From positions 48,222-112,221 of the forward strand of contig CAJUOY010000001.1 in NCBI GenBank assembly GCA_910588645.1: a stretch of DNA of 64,000 nucleotides, read 5' to 3'. Below the pieces are notes generated by a model. That model worked only from the letters and a program-made list of their open reading frames with translations, did not search any database and had not been told where the DNA came from. Origin of the DNA: an uncultured Christensenellaceae bacterium (GTDB taxonomy: Bacteria; Bacillota; Clostridia; Christensenellales; Borkfalkiaceae). Made by a program: the position numbers and the translations under genes. Shown one piece after another: positions 21,433 through 30,500 of this stretch (position 1 is its first letter; every line of letters starts with the position of its first letter).

Positions 21433-22340
21433 TATTTTTCAAGGGTAAAAAGGTCTGCGTTGCGTTTGCTCTCGATCCTGTCTTATACGTAAATTCCAAG
21501 TATCACGGTTTGGATAAGTCGGCGATTAAAAAGTTCGAAAAGACACCCTATTTGATCAAGTTGGGCTCGGCTCGTAAATTGGGCTACGCCAAGGAATTGC
21601 TTGCAGTGCTTGCGGAAAAATTCAATCTCGAAAGAGGTGAAGACTATCGCGGCAAATACGAGCTTTCAGCGCTCGGCCGCGACGAGTTGTTTGATAGCGG
21701 GCTTATGACAATGCGCGTATTGCGTGAAGTCGATCCCGATACAGACGTTATTTTGGGTGTAGGGCTTGCTCCCTTGACCGTAACGGATAAAAAGGTTGAG
21801 GAGGATACTCCGTTTAACCTTGCGGACGTGGTGACAGAAGAACCGACGGATGAAGAGATTGTGCCCGTTGAAGAGATCGACGAACCCGCTCCCGGATATG
21901 ATGAAGAGATTGGGGAGGAAACGGCGGTTGCCGAAGCACAGCCTGCCGCAGAGGAAATCGCGGAGGAGAGTGAACCTGCTCAAGAGGTTGCGCAAGCTCA
22001 AAACGCTATCGATGAAAAACCCGTAAAACATTCCGCAATTAAACCCGTTAAAGTCGTTGTGACAAACGAAGATAATTACCGTTACCGTAAACGCTCCAAA
22101 CCCAGGGGCGCAAAACGTGAGATAATTGATACGGGAACGCTCAACGCCAATTTCTGGGACGGTGAAACCGTCGATGTCGAAAAGCTCATAGAAAAGGGAT
22201 TATTCCCCGCTACTGCGACATATTATAAAGTGTTGCGCGGCGGTGAAGTGACTAAACCGCTTATTATAAGGGCTAACGATTTTTCGGGCGAGGCGGAAGA
22301 AGCTATTATTTCGGCAGGCGGAAAAGCCGTAAGAATATAA
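21312..22340 (+). CDS. Protein with ALDP-type domain, acidic linker and uL15-like C-terminus
   Basis: The limits given are the longest ORF. The first 37 residues are an arginine-rich antisense-like reading of the upstream gene's acidic tail, so real coding probably begins near 21420, either by frame fusion with the preceding ORF or at TTG 21423 or 21429. Three parts follow. The first, about 100 residues beginning FFKGKKVCVAFALDP, resembles one half of a domain I recall from clostridial hypothetical proteins. The second is a Glu/Ala-rich linker. The third, roughly the last 70 residues (from GTLNANFWDGETVDVEKLIE to AEEAIISAGGKAVRI), follows the C-terminal domain of ribosomal protein uL15: LN.F.DG..V, L.EKG, K.L..GE.TK, I.A..FS..A.EAI..AGG. 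It is not the ribosomal protein itself. A terminator follows directly. Confidence 0.7.
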   Translation: MDSGARSGGGRRARRRVCGYGRRDRSSDRFVRSLRETLALIFFKGKKVCVAFALDPVLYVNSKYHGLDKSAIKKFEKTPYLIKLGSARKLGYAKELLAVLAEKFNLERGEDYRGKYELSALGRDELFDSGLMTMRVLREVDPDTDVILGVGLAPLTVTDKKVEEDTPFNLADVVTEEPTDEEIVPVEEIDEPAPGYDEEIGEETAVAEAQPAAEEIAEESEPAQEVAQAQNAIDEKPVKHSAIKPVKVVVTNEDNYRYRKRSKPRGAKREIIDTGTLNANFWDGETVDVEKLIEKGLFPATATYYKVLRGGEVTKPLIIRANDFSGEAEEAIISAGGKAVRI

Positions 22341-22350
22341 ATAAAAATTT

Positions 22351-22379
22351 ATGCACCTCGTTAAGGGGTGCATTTTTTT
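22351..22379 (+). terminator. Intrinsic terminator of the giant-protein operon
   Basis: ATGCACCTC (22351-22359) pairs with GGGGTGCAT (22364-22372) with one G-T wobble and loop GTTAA, followed by seven T. It lies 11 bases after the uL15-like ORF. Confidence 0.9.
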
Positions 22380-22390
22380 AAATTCGGGTA

Positions 22391-22419
22391 TTGCATTTTT
22401 AAAAATGCCGTGTTATAAT
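22391..22419 (+). promoter_or_regulatory. Promoter of the two-component operon
   Basis: TTGCAT (22391-22396), a 17-base spacer and TATAAT (22414-22419), the latter preceded by TGT, giving an extended -10 (TGTTATAAT). Transcription would start near 22426, at the edge of the palindrome that follows. Confidence 0.8.
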
Positions 22420-22426
22420 TAAAAAA

Positions 22427-22465
22427 ATAAGGGTGCACCCTTATGCGTTTGCTGTGCAAACGCAT
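22427..22465 (+). promoter_or_regulatory. Two abutting inverted repeats in the regulator leader
   Basis: An 18-bp perfect palindrome, ATAAGGGTGCACCCTTAT (22427-22444), covers the likely start site. It is joined directly to a 10-bp hairpin, ATGCGTTTGC with GCAAACGCAT, loop TGT (22443-22465). There is no T run, so it is not a terminator. The first is a candidate operator and the second a leader hairpin. LytTR proteins usually bind direct repeats, so the binder may be another regulator. Confidence 0.6.
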
Positions 22466-22495
22466 ATAAATAGGATTAATTGCAAAGAGGGAAAA

Positions 22496-23239
22496 ATGAA
22501 ATATAAAATTGCCGTAGTCGACGACGAGCCCGAATACATCAACAGAATCAAAGATCTGTTAAACGGGTATTCGGCCGCTTCGAAGGAAGAGCTCAGCTTC
22601 GAAATAAACGAATTTACGACAGGGGACGAGCTTTTAAAGAACAGCCCCAATAGCTTTGAGATAATCTTTCTCGATATCAATATGCCGGGAACTAACGGCT
22701 TGCGCGTCGCAAAGAGGGTAAGGGATCAGAATAAGACGGCAATAATCATTTTTTGCACTCACTACGCTCAATACGCAATTAACGGCTACGAGGTAAACGC
22801 TCTTGGCTATATCTTAAAGCCCATCGAAGAAGTTTCATTCAAGCATAATTTCGACAGGGCTATGAAGTTGTTAAAAAACAGTCAGTCGCGCAGGATACGT
22901 TTAAAGACCTTGCACGGCGTGGAGATTATGCCCGTTTCGGATATTGTCTATTTGGAAATACAAATACACAACTTATATTACTATGTTTTAAAGGACGATA
23001 CGATAATAGATTACCGAACGCGCGGCTCTATGTCTGAGATGACTAACAATCTCGGCGAACTCGGGTTTGCCCGTTGTAGCGCGTGCTATCTTGTAAACCT
23101 GCGCCACGTCGTGTCCGTAAACAACGGCGAAGTGCGTTTGCACGGCGGCGTCGTTCTTCCCATCAGCAGAAAGTTTTTAAGGAGCTTTACCGACAGTTTT
23201 ATGAAATTCTTAGGTAAAAACGGAACGTTGAATGTCTGA
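22496..23239 (+). CDS. LytTR-family response regulator (AgrA-like)
   Basis: 247 residues from the ATG at 22496. That start is chosen because AAAGAGGG stands 5-12 bases before it and the product then begins with the usual MKYKIAVVDDE; the upstream in-frame codons lie in the leader hairpin. Residues 1-125 form a receiver domain with acidic pair Asp9/Asp10, phosphoacceptor Asp60 (IIFLDINMPG) and the later KPIEE lysine. Residues 145-240 form a LytTR DNA-binding domain (IRLKTLHGVEIMPVSDIVYLE, ending PISRKFLRSF). The family controls quorum sensing, competence, bacteriocin or adhesin genes. The stop overlaps the kinase start by 8 bases. No autoinducer peptide gene (agrD) or processing protease (agrB) is nearby. 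Confidence 0.92.
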   Translation: MKYKIAVVDDEPEYINRIKDLLNGYSAASKEELSFEINEFTTGDELLKNSPNSFEIIFLDINMPGTNGLRVAKRVRDQNKTAIIIFCTHYAQYAINGYEVNALGYILKPIEEVSFKHNFDRAMKLLKNSQSRRIRLKTLHGVEIMPVSDIVYLEIQIHNLYYYVLKDDTIIDYRTRGSMSEMTNNLGELGFARCSACYLVNLRHVVSVNNGEVRLHGGVVLPISRKFLRSFTDSFMKFLGKNGTLNV

Positions 23240-24533
23240 TTACGTCAAAGTTGTCGCGTTTATTTTCGATCTGTGCGGTAACGAGTTTACAACTCAACTT
23301 ATATTGATTGCGCTTTTGTATATATCCGTATTTAAAAAGCGCAGTCTTTTTTACGTCCGTTACCCCCTGTGTTTTGCGGTGATAATCGGTTTGCAGTATC
23401 TGCAAAGGTTCGGCTTGCTGCCTATGCCCGTACCTTTAAACTACATTCTTATCGTTGCAATGCTCACGGCAACTATGCTTATATGTTATAAGACTAATAT
23501 CATACAAGCCATGTTTGCAAGCGTGTGCATATACGGCGGACAGCATATTATAAGTAATATTTCCTACGTGTTTATTTTCTCTATAATGAAGCTTGCGGGG
23601 AAAATGGACTTATACGTTTACTATTACGTTGTAATGCCGCTCATTATGGCGGCGGGTATGGCGGTAACATATATCTTCCCCGTCCGCGCGATAATGCGCA
23701 AGGGCGAACTTAAATTCAACAATCTCATAATTTATTATTTTGCAGTCGCATTTGTTTTGGTCGCTTCCACTCTTACGCATTACGGCCGCAACGCGATTTT
23801 CTGGTCGTTGGAAGGGGTGATCTATCTGCTTGTCATATCCACGCTTTTTACTTGCTCCACAATGCTTGTGGGATTTATGAACCTCAGCAAAAAGGAACTG
23901 GAAGAGGAGAACGCCATTTTGCAGGAGCTTTTGCACAAGGACGAACAGCGTTACGAGCAGGCAAAGCTTTCGGGCGAAAAGATACAGATAAAGTATCACG
24001 ATATGAAACAGCGTATGCACCACGGTATTGTAGATTACGAAAGTTTGAAAGAGGTGGAGTCCGATAGCGAGATTATAAAAAGCACTTATTTTACGGGCAA
24101 CAACGCGCTGGACGTAATACTTTCCGAAAAGGCGCTTATGTGCGAGAGGTTGGGCATAAGATTCATATGCACGGCGGACGGCGCCGCGATAGATTTTATG
24201 AAGCCGCACCACATATATTCGTTTGTGGGCAACGCGCTTGAAAACGCCGTAGAAAGTCTCAAAGACGAAACGGACGAATCGTTGAGGGAAATTACCGTGA
24301 GCATTACGAGGCGGGAAAACACCTGTATCATAAAGACGGTAAATTACGTCAAACACCGCGTAAAGATCCTTGACGGTATGCCCGTGACAATTAAGTCGGA
24401 TATGGAAAATCACGGCTTCGGCGCAAAGAGTATGAAGAGCGTGGTTTTAAAGTACGGCGGACATATTAGCTTTTATGAAGAGGACAGCAATTTCATTATG
24501 ATTGCAATGATTCCCATACCGCAAAAACAGTAA
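23232..24533 (+). CDS. GHKL sensor histidine kinase (AgrC-like)
   Basis: 433 residues. The N-terminal half has about six hydrophobic segments (roughly residues 5-210), the usual AgrC/ComD-type polytopic sensor. A coiled linker (ELEEENAILQELLHKDEQRY) follows, then the phosphoacceptor region KYHDMKQRMHH (His256) and a GHKL ATPase domain with N box FVGNALENAVESL and a glycine-rich end (HGFGAKSMKSVV). In this family the membrane part senses a peptide and the kinase phosphorylates its LytTR partner, here the overlapping upstream gene. The lack of an agrBD pair means the signal is unknown. The giant adhesin operon next door is a possible target, by position only. Confidence 0.9.
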   Translation: MSDYVKVVAFIFDLCGNEFTTQLILIALLYISVFKKRSLFYVRYPLCFAVIIGLQYLQRFGLLPMPVPLNYILIVAMLTATMLICYKTNIIQAMFASVCIYGGQHIISNISYVFIFSIMKLAGKMDLYVYYYVVMPLIMAAGMAVTYIFPVRAIMRKGELKFNNLIIYYFAVAFVLVASTLTHYGRNAIFWSLEGVIYLLVISTLFTCSTMLVGFMNLSKKELEEENAILQELLHKDEQRYEQAKLSGEKIQIKYHDMKQRMHHGIVDYESLKEVESDSEIIKSTYFTGNNALDVILSEKALMCERLGIRFICTADGAAIDFMKPHHIYSFVGNALENAVESLKDETDESLREITVSITRRENTCIIKTVNYVKHRVKILDGMPVTIKSDMENHGFGAKSMKSVVLKYGGHISFYEEDSNFIMIAMIPIPQKQ

Positions 24534-24550
24534 AGAAATTATTAAATTTT

Positions 24551-24585
24551 AAAGGGGGCAGTATTGAAAAAATACTGCCCCCTTT
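24551..24585 (+). terminator. Long hairpin closing the two-component operon
   Basis: A perfect 15-bp stem, AAAGGGGGCAGTATT with AATACTGCCCCCTTT, loop GAAAA. The 3' arm ends in TTT and a T8 run lies 14 bases further on, so it is probably but not certainly an intrinsic terminator. A further weak inverted pair, ACAGGG/CCCTGT (24616-24655), stands before the next gene. Confidence 0.75.
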
Positions 24586-24700
24586 AATAATGTGACGGTT
24601 TTTTTTCCTCTCGTGACAGGGCTATTTACTTTTTAAATAAGGTAAGTTACCCTGTTAGAAACGGACATAAAGTGTTCGAAAAAATCTAATGGAGGATAAA

Positions 24701-27475
24701 ATGAAGGCAAAAAAACTACTTGCAGTTCTTTGCACCGTACTTGCGCTGATCGTATGCTTCGCGTTTGTTGCGTGTGACAATGAAAAGCCCGGGACCACCG
24801 AAAAGACGGAGTACACTGTTACTTTCGACGCTAACGGCGGTGAACTCAACGGCAACGCAACCGTAAAGGTGGAGAGCGGTAAAACTATTACCGGCGCTCC
24901 CACGGCATCTAAGGCAGACCACGATTTCAAAGGTTGGTACACCTTGGCCGTAGACGGTGACGAAGTAAAACTCGATACATACAAAGTTACTGCAGACGTA
25001 AAACTGTATGCGCATTATACGGCTAAGCAGACGCCGCCCGTCGAAAAGATTTGGGTTACGTTTGACGCCAACGGCGGTACCCTTACCGGCGAAAATAAAA
25101 TGGAGGTAGATGAAAACGGAAACATCCTTGAGTTGCCCGAAGCAACGAGAGAAGGCTACCGTTTCGACGCCTGGTACGACGCTAAGGAAGGCGGCAATGC
25201 CGTTGATCCTATGTTCGACACCATTGAAGAAAGCGTTACCCTCTATGCGCACTGGATCAAAACTTACAAAGTTACTTTCGACGCTAACGGCGGAACTCTT
25301 GAAGGACAGGATATTATCGTTGTAGACGAAAACGGTAAAATATCGGGCGCTCCCACGGCTACTAAGGCCGGTGAAGAATTCCACGGCTGGTACACTGCTG
25401 CCGAAGGCGGCAACGCTGTAGACTTTGCGACTCTTGAGATTACTGCGGACATGACTTTCTACGCTCACTTCGGCGTATTGTCAATGCCCATTAAGAACCT
25501 TAAAAATCACGAAGGCAACAAGGTAGGCTACCGTATCGAAGCCGAAGATTCCAAGATCGAAGGCACGCAGTCTTCCGAAAATCAGACCGGCGACGGCTTT
25601 ATAGAGTTTAACATCGAGACCGCAAGCGGAAACAAATCCATAGGATATCTCGGCGTTGCAGGCAACACCATTACGTTCACGTTCAAGTCCGACGCTGCCG
25701 GCAAAGCTAACATTTCCGTTCGCGCAACCAGCAATAATATGCAGATGGATTCGAGCGACGGCGGTTTCGTTATGTGGGTTGAGGATCAGACCGTTACTAC
25801 CGCTGACTTCACAGCTAAGTTCAACGGCGCGGCAGTCAACTTTGCACCCGCAACTCTTCGCGGCGCAGGTAAAGAGATGCCCAGCGTTTGGAACCTTTAC
25901 TGGGATCCCATACCCCTCGGTAACCTTGACGTTAAGCAGGGCGTAAACGAACTCGTACTCACCGTTGCGGCGCAGACCGTTCCCAATATGGACTGCCTCG
26001 ACATCGAAACAACTCTTAACATCACTTCCGCTAACGGTAACGCGGCAAGCGGCGACGCAACTCTTCCCGCACCCACCACGCCTCCCGCAGCAGACAACGC
26101 TTACAACAAGGCAGTTGATATCAACCTTGTAGTAGGCGGATACGAGGGCGGTCCCGCAATCGAGAAGGCTATTCTCGGCTTTGCGGAAGATATTCCCGCA
26201 ACCGCTGTTGCAACCAAAAATCCTTTCACCGTTTCACTCGGTCAGCCTCTCGGAAGCAAGGACGACAAAGTTTACCTCTGCGACGAGAACGGCGCGAAAG
26301 TAACTGCTGCAACTTCCAGATACGTTGCAATAGAATATGCGATATCGTATGGACAGTGGTCATTCAACGGAAACCTTTCACCCTTCCAGTACACGGGAAG
26401 CAAAAACGTATGGAAAGATCTCACAAAAGCTACTCTTGCAGTTAAAGATCTTGCCATAGGCGATAAAGTTTATACCAAGTTCGAAGGCACCGTAACTTCC
26501 GATAAGGAAGTCCCCTGCCTTGAAAACTGGGATCTTACCGGATCTTATTCGAAAGAAATCACCTGGAACAACGAAGAAAGAACAATCGAACTCAAGTACG
26601 GCGCTTACGCACCCGCAACTTTGAAAGAAGATAACGGCAAAAACGCCCTTATCGTATGGCTTCACGGCGGCGGTGAAGGCGGCACGGATCCCTCGATAGC
26701 TATTCTCGGCAATCAGGTAACCGGACTTTCCAACGAAACCGTTCAGAAGTACTTCAAGCAGGGCGGCCTCAACGGCGCTTACGTCCTTGCTCCCCAGTCG
26801 CCCACCCAGTGGATGGATATAGGCGACGGCGCTCAGGCAAGCTCGCCCGAGGACTCGGTTTACACCGAAACTCTCTTCAACCTCATCAAAAAGTATGCGG
26901 AAGAGCTCAACGACGACGTCGACCTCAACCGTATCTATATCGGCGGATGCTCCAACGGAGGCTGGATGACGCTTGAACTTCTTGCAGATCACGGCGAATA
27001 CTTTGCTGCTGCATATCCCGTATCGGCTTGTTACGATACTCAGTACATTTCCGAAGCTATGATAAGCAAGCTCAAGAACATTCCCATTTGGTTCACGCAT
27101 TCCAAGAATGACGGCACTCTTCCTATTGCAGAGAAAAATCAGAGCGCAAATTGGTGGGAGCCCGCTACATTTGGTGCTTTGCTCAACCAGAACACCAATG
27201 AAGTATATCTTAAACTCCTTGCGGCAGGTGCGACCAACGTTCACTACTCGCTGTTCGAAACCGTAACGGTAGGTCAGACTAATTACGACGGTCACTGGTC
27301 ATGGATTTACACTTTCCGCGACGAGTGCAAGTACGTACAGCCCAGCACAGGCACAACTACTCTTGAAGACCTCAACACCGCAAGCACTGCAACCGTTAAA
27401 CTCAGCGAAGGCGGCGAGGACGTAACGATGTGGGGCTGGATTGCGGCTCAGGCCAAGACTCCCGCACAGGCTTAA
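24701..27475 (+). CDS. Secreted modular esterase lipoprotein (InlB-type repeats, CBM-like, alpha/beta hydrolase)
   Basis: 924 residues from ATG 24701. The GGAGG at 24691-24695 would lie inside a start at 24689, so the later ATG is used. The signal ends in lipobox FVAC (Cys25). Three Listeria-Bacteroides/InlB B-type repeats follow (YTVTFDANGGEL, VTFDANGGTLTG, VTFDANGGTLEG, each ending GWY). Next comes a CBM6/35-like module beginning YRIEAEDSKIEG and a region of unknown type. The C-terminus is a PHB-depolymerase/feruloyl-esterase type hydrolase with oxyanion motif LIVWLHGGGEGG, nucleophile Ser751 in GGCSNGG, Asp804 in HSKNDGTLP and His865 in YDGHWSW. It probably removes acyl or feruloyl groups from plant cell-wall glycans at the cell surface. 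The substrate is not determined by sequence, and plain carboxylesterase action is possible. Confidence 0.85.
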   Translation: MKAKKLLAVLCTVLALIVCFAFVACDNEKPGTTEKTEYTVTFDANGGELNGNATVKVESGKTITGAPTASKADHDFKGWYTLAVDGDEVKLDTYKVTADVKLYAHYTAKQTPPVEKIWVTFDANGGTLTGENKMEVDENGNILELPEATREGYRFDAWYDAKEGGNAVDPMFDTIEESVTLYAHWIKTYKVTFDANGGTLEGQDIIVVDENGKISGAPTATKAGEEFHGWYTAAEGGNAVDFATLEITADMTFYAHFGVLSMPIKNLKNHEGNKVGYRIEAEDSKIEGTQSSENQTGDGFIEFNIETASGNKSIGYLGVAGNTITFTFKSDAAGKANISVRATSNNMQMDSSDGGFVMWVEDQTVTTADFTAKFNGAAVNFAPATLRGAGKEMPSVWNLYWDPIPLGNLDVKQGVNELVLTVAAQTVPNMDCLDIETTLNITSANGNAASGDATLPAPTTPPAADNAYNKAVDINLVVGGYEGGPAIEKAILGFAEDIPATAVATKNPFTVSLGQPLGSKDDKVYLCDENGAKVTAATSRYVAIEYAISYGQWSFNGNLSPFQYTGSKNVWKDLTKATLAVKDLAIGDKVYTKFEGTVTSDKEVPCLENWDLTGSYSKEITWNNEERTIELKYGAYAPATLKEDNGKNALIVWLHGGGEGGTDPSIAILGNQVTGLSNETVQKYFKQGGLNGAYVLAPQSPTQWMDIGDGAQASSPEDSVYTETLFNLIKKYAEELNDDVDLNRIYIGGCSNGGWMTLELLADHGEYFAAAYPVSACYDTQYISEAMISKLKNIPIWFTHSKNDGTLPIAEKNQSANWWEPATFGALLNQNTNEVYLKLLAAGATNVHYSLFETVTVGQTNYDGHWSWIYTFRDECKYVQPSTGTTTLEDLNTASTATVKLSEGGEDVTMWGWIAAQAKTPAQA

Positions 27476-27504
27476 TCCTTAAAGGGAATTAAAAGAATTT
27501 AACC

Positions 27505-27541
27505 GTATGGACGGGGCGCGGTAACGCGCCCCTCATATGCG
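27505..27541 (+). other. Intergenic hairpin without T run
   Basis: GGGGCGCG (27513-27520) pairs with CGCGCCCC (27525-27532) around a GTAA tetraloop. Outer TATG/CATA pairs extend it. No T run follows, so it may be an mRNA-stabilising or processing element between the esterase and GH3 genes, or a weak terminator. Confidence 0.5.
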
Positions 27542-27567
27542 GAAAAGAAAGAAAATCAGGAGGAAAT

Positions 27568-30500
27568 ATGACTAACAGATCAAAAAAGAGAGCAGTCGGT
27601 AAGTTAGCGGTATGCGCAAGTTTATTGGTTGCCTGCACAATGGGCGCTTCAACGCTCGTTGCTTCGGCCGCTGCACCCAGAAATTACGTTTCTCAGTATC
27701 GTTCGGAAGCGAGCGGAGCGGCAGACGCGCTTAAACGCGCAAACGATCTCAATCAGAAAATAGTGGAAGAGGGCATCGTTCTTTTAAAGAACGAAAATAA
27801 GTCTCTTCCTATGAAAACGGGCACAAAAGTTTCCGTATTCGGTAAAAACTCGGTTGATCCCTTCTACGGCGGTGGCGGTTCGGCATCGGGCGCGGACGGC
27901 AGCGGCCTCGGCGGCGTAAAATATTACAACCTTTACGACAGCCTTGCAAACGCGGGCTTTACGACCAACCCCGAGCTCAAAGCATTCTATGAAGACGACA
28001 ACAGATCGGGTAAGGGACGCGACGGCGGTTCGGGTACCGGCCAGGTTGCAACGCTTACGGGCGAAACTCCCGTTGCGAGCTATGACGGCGATTTGAAGGA
28101 ATCCTTTAAGGACTATAACGACGCGGCGATCGTAGTTATCTCCCGCGCAGGCGGCGAGGGTGGCGACCTTAAAACCAATTACACTAAAACCGCGGCGGGC
28201 AGAACGGACATCAACAATAACGGCGACGCAAAGACGGGCGATCATTATCTCGAACTCGACGACAACGAAGAGGCGATGATCGAGCTTGCGAAAGCCAACT
28301 TCAAAAACGTAGTGGTCGTTCTCAATATCGCAACGTCTTTCGAACTTGACGGACTTAAAAACGATAAAGGAATAAACTCAATACTTTGGCTGGGTTTCCC
28401 CGGCGGCAGCGGTATCAACGCTTTGGGTAAGGTATTGAACGGCGAAGTTAACCCTTCGGGCAGACTTGTAGACATCTACGCAAAAGACTTTAAAAAGGAT
28501 CCCACGTTCGCAAACTTTGCAACTAACTACACCAGCGCTTATAAGACGGAAGCAGGACAGAACGCAAACGTTACGTTCGTAGAGTATGACGAGGGCATTT
28601 ATATAGGTTATCGCTATTACGAGACACGCGGTTTCGTTGAGGGCGGCAACTGGTATGACGACAACGTTGTTTATCCTTTCGGTTACGGACTTTCGTATAC
28701 GACTTTCGAAAAGGAAGTTAAATTCATTACCGATAAGATGGATAAGGATGGAACTATCGAAGCGGACGTAACTGTAACAAATACGGGTAATGTTGCGGGT
28801 AAAGAAGTAGTTCAGCTGTACTATTCGGCACCCTATACAGAGGGCGAAATCGAAAAATCGCACGTAAACCTCGGCGCGTTCGAAAAGACCGATATTATTC
28901 AACCCGGAATGAGCCAGACCGTACGCATCTCTATGAAAGTGCGAGATATGGCTTCCTATGACTACAACGACGCGAACGTAAACGGTATCAGCGGATACGA
29001 ACTTGACGACGGCGAATACACCGTTTACATTGGCGGCAACTCCCACGTTTGGGCGGAAGAAGGCGCGGCTAAAAAGACTTACGAACTCGAAGACGAAGTT
29101 TATTACGATAAAGACGCCAAGACGGGCACGGTTGTAGAGAACAGATTCGATTATATGAGCGAATACTTCAACGCAGATTCCGAAGAAGTGTTCGGCGGAC
29201 ACTCCAAGTTAATGTCGAGAGCGGACTTCGAAGGTACGTTCCCTCAGCCTCCGACAGCGGACGAAGCTGTTATTTCCAGCGCGGAACAGGCTAAGGCGAC
29301 CTATTCGGAAGCTAATCCCGAATACGACAAGGGCCAGCCCTGGTATACGGACAAAATGCCCACGTATCAGACTACCCGCAAGATAAATATCAGCGCTACC
29401 AAACTCGTAGGCGTTGATTTCGACGATCCCCGTTGGGATAAGTTTATGGATCAGCTCACGCTCGAAGATATGCGTGACCTCATTGTAAAGGGCTATTTCG
29501 TAACCAACCCCATAGAAGATCTTGACGTACCTATGTCGATTACTCCCGACGGTCCTACGGGCTTCGTTCAGGGCTCGGGATACAACTGGGTAGGCAACAC
29601 CTGCTCATACGCGTCGCCCATACTTGTGGCTTCCACCTGGAATAAAGACCTTGCGCTTCAAATGGGCGAATGCGTCGGTGACGAAGGTATCTGGGGCGGC
29701 GAAGGCGCAAGCGGCCGTTCGACCGGCGTAAAGGGCGGATATAACGGATGGTACGCTCCCGGCAACAACATTCACCGTTCGCCTTTCTCCGGAAGAAACT
29801 TCGAGTATTACTCCGAAGATCCCATACTTGCGGGCGAGATCTGCGCAAACGTAGTTAAGGGCGCGCAGTCAAAGGGCGTATTCGTTATGCTCAAACACTT
29901 CGCATTAAACGATCAGGAAACCAACCGCGGCAACATCGCCACTTGGGCTGACGAGCAGACGGTCAGAGAAATTTATCTCAAAGCGTTCGAAATTTCCGTC
30001 AAGGACGGCGGCGCAACCGGTATGATGAGCGCGTTCAACCGCTTCGGCCACGCCTGGGCAGGTATGTCGTACTCGCTTCTTACCGAAGTACTCAGAAACG
30101 AATGGGGCTTTGACGGACTTGTAATTACCGACTGGGTTAACGGCTTTATGCGTGCAGACCTTATGATAAGAGCTGGAAACGACTTGTGGCTTGCCAACGG
30201 TAATGCACAGACTCTTAAAATCAGCGGAGCGGCCCTCACGCCCACGCACGTTGCGGCTATGCGCAGAGCGGCTAAATCCGTACTTTACACGGTTATCAAC
30301 TCCAACGCAATGAACAGACTCGGCGCGCGTTACAGCTCCGAGCACTACGCGGCAGACGTATTCAGCAAGAATTTGGGCGACTTCAACAGGGGCGCGGAAG
30401 TCAAGTACGATGCAAAGAGCGCGGTTTACACCGGTTACGAGTACGTGCTTACGGACGCTCCCAAGGGAATTACAATCAATAAGGATACGGGCGCGATAAG

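Noticed and set aside
24616..24655. Inverted pair ACAGGG/CCCTGT before the esterase gene
   Set aside because: Six bases with a 28-base gap is expected by chance; no promoter could be placed with it.
27499..27510. TTAACCGT match to the LacI half-site before the first GH3 gene
   Set aside because: Only 8 of 12 bases match and it forms the foot of a hairpin. Not enough to include the GH3 genes in the regulon.
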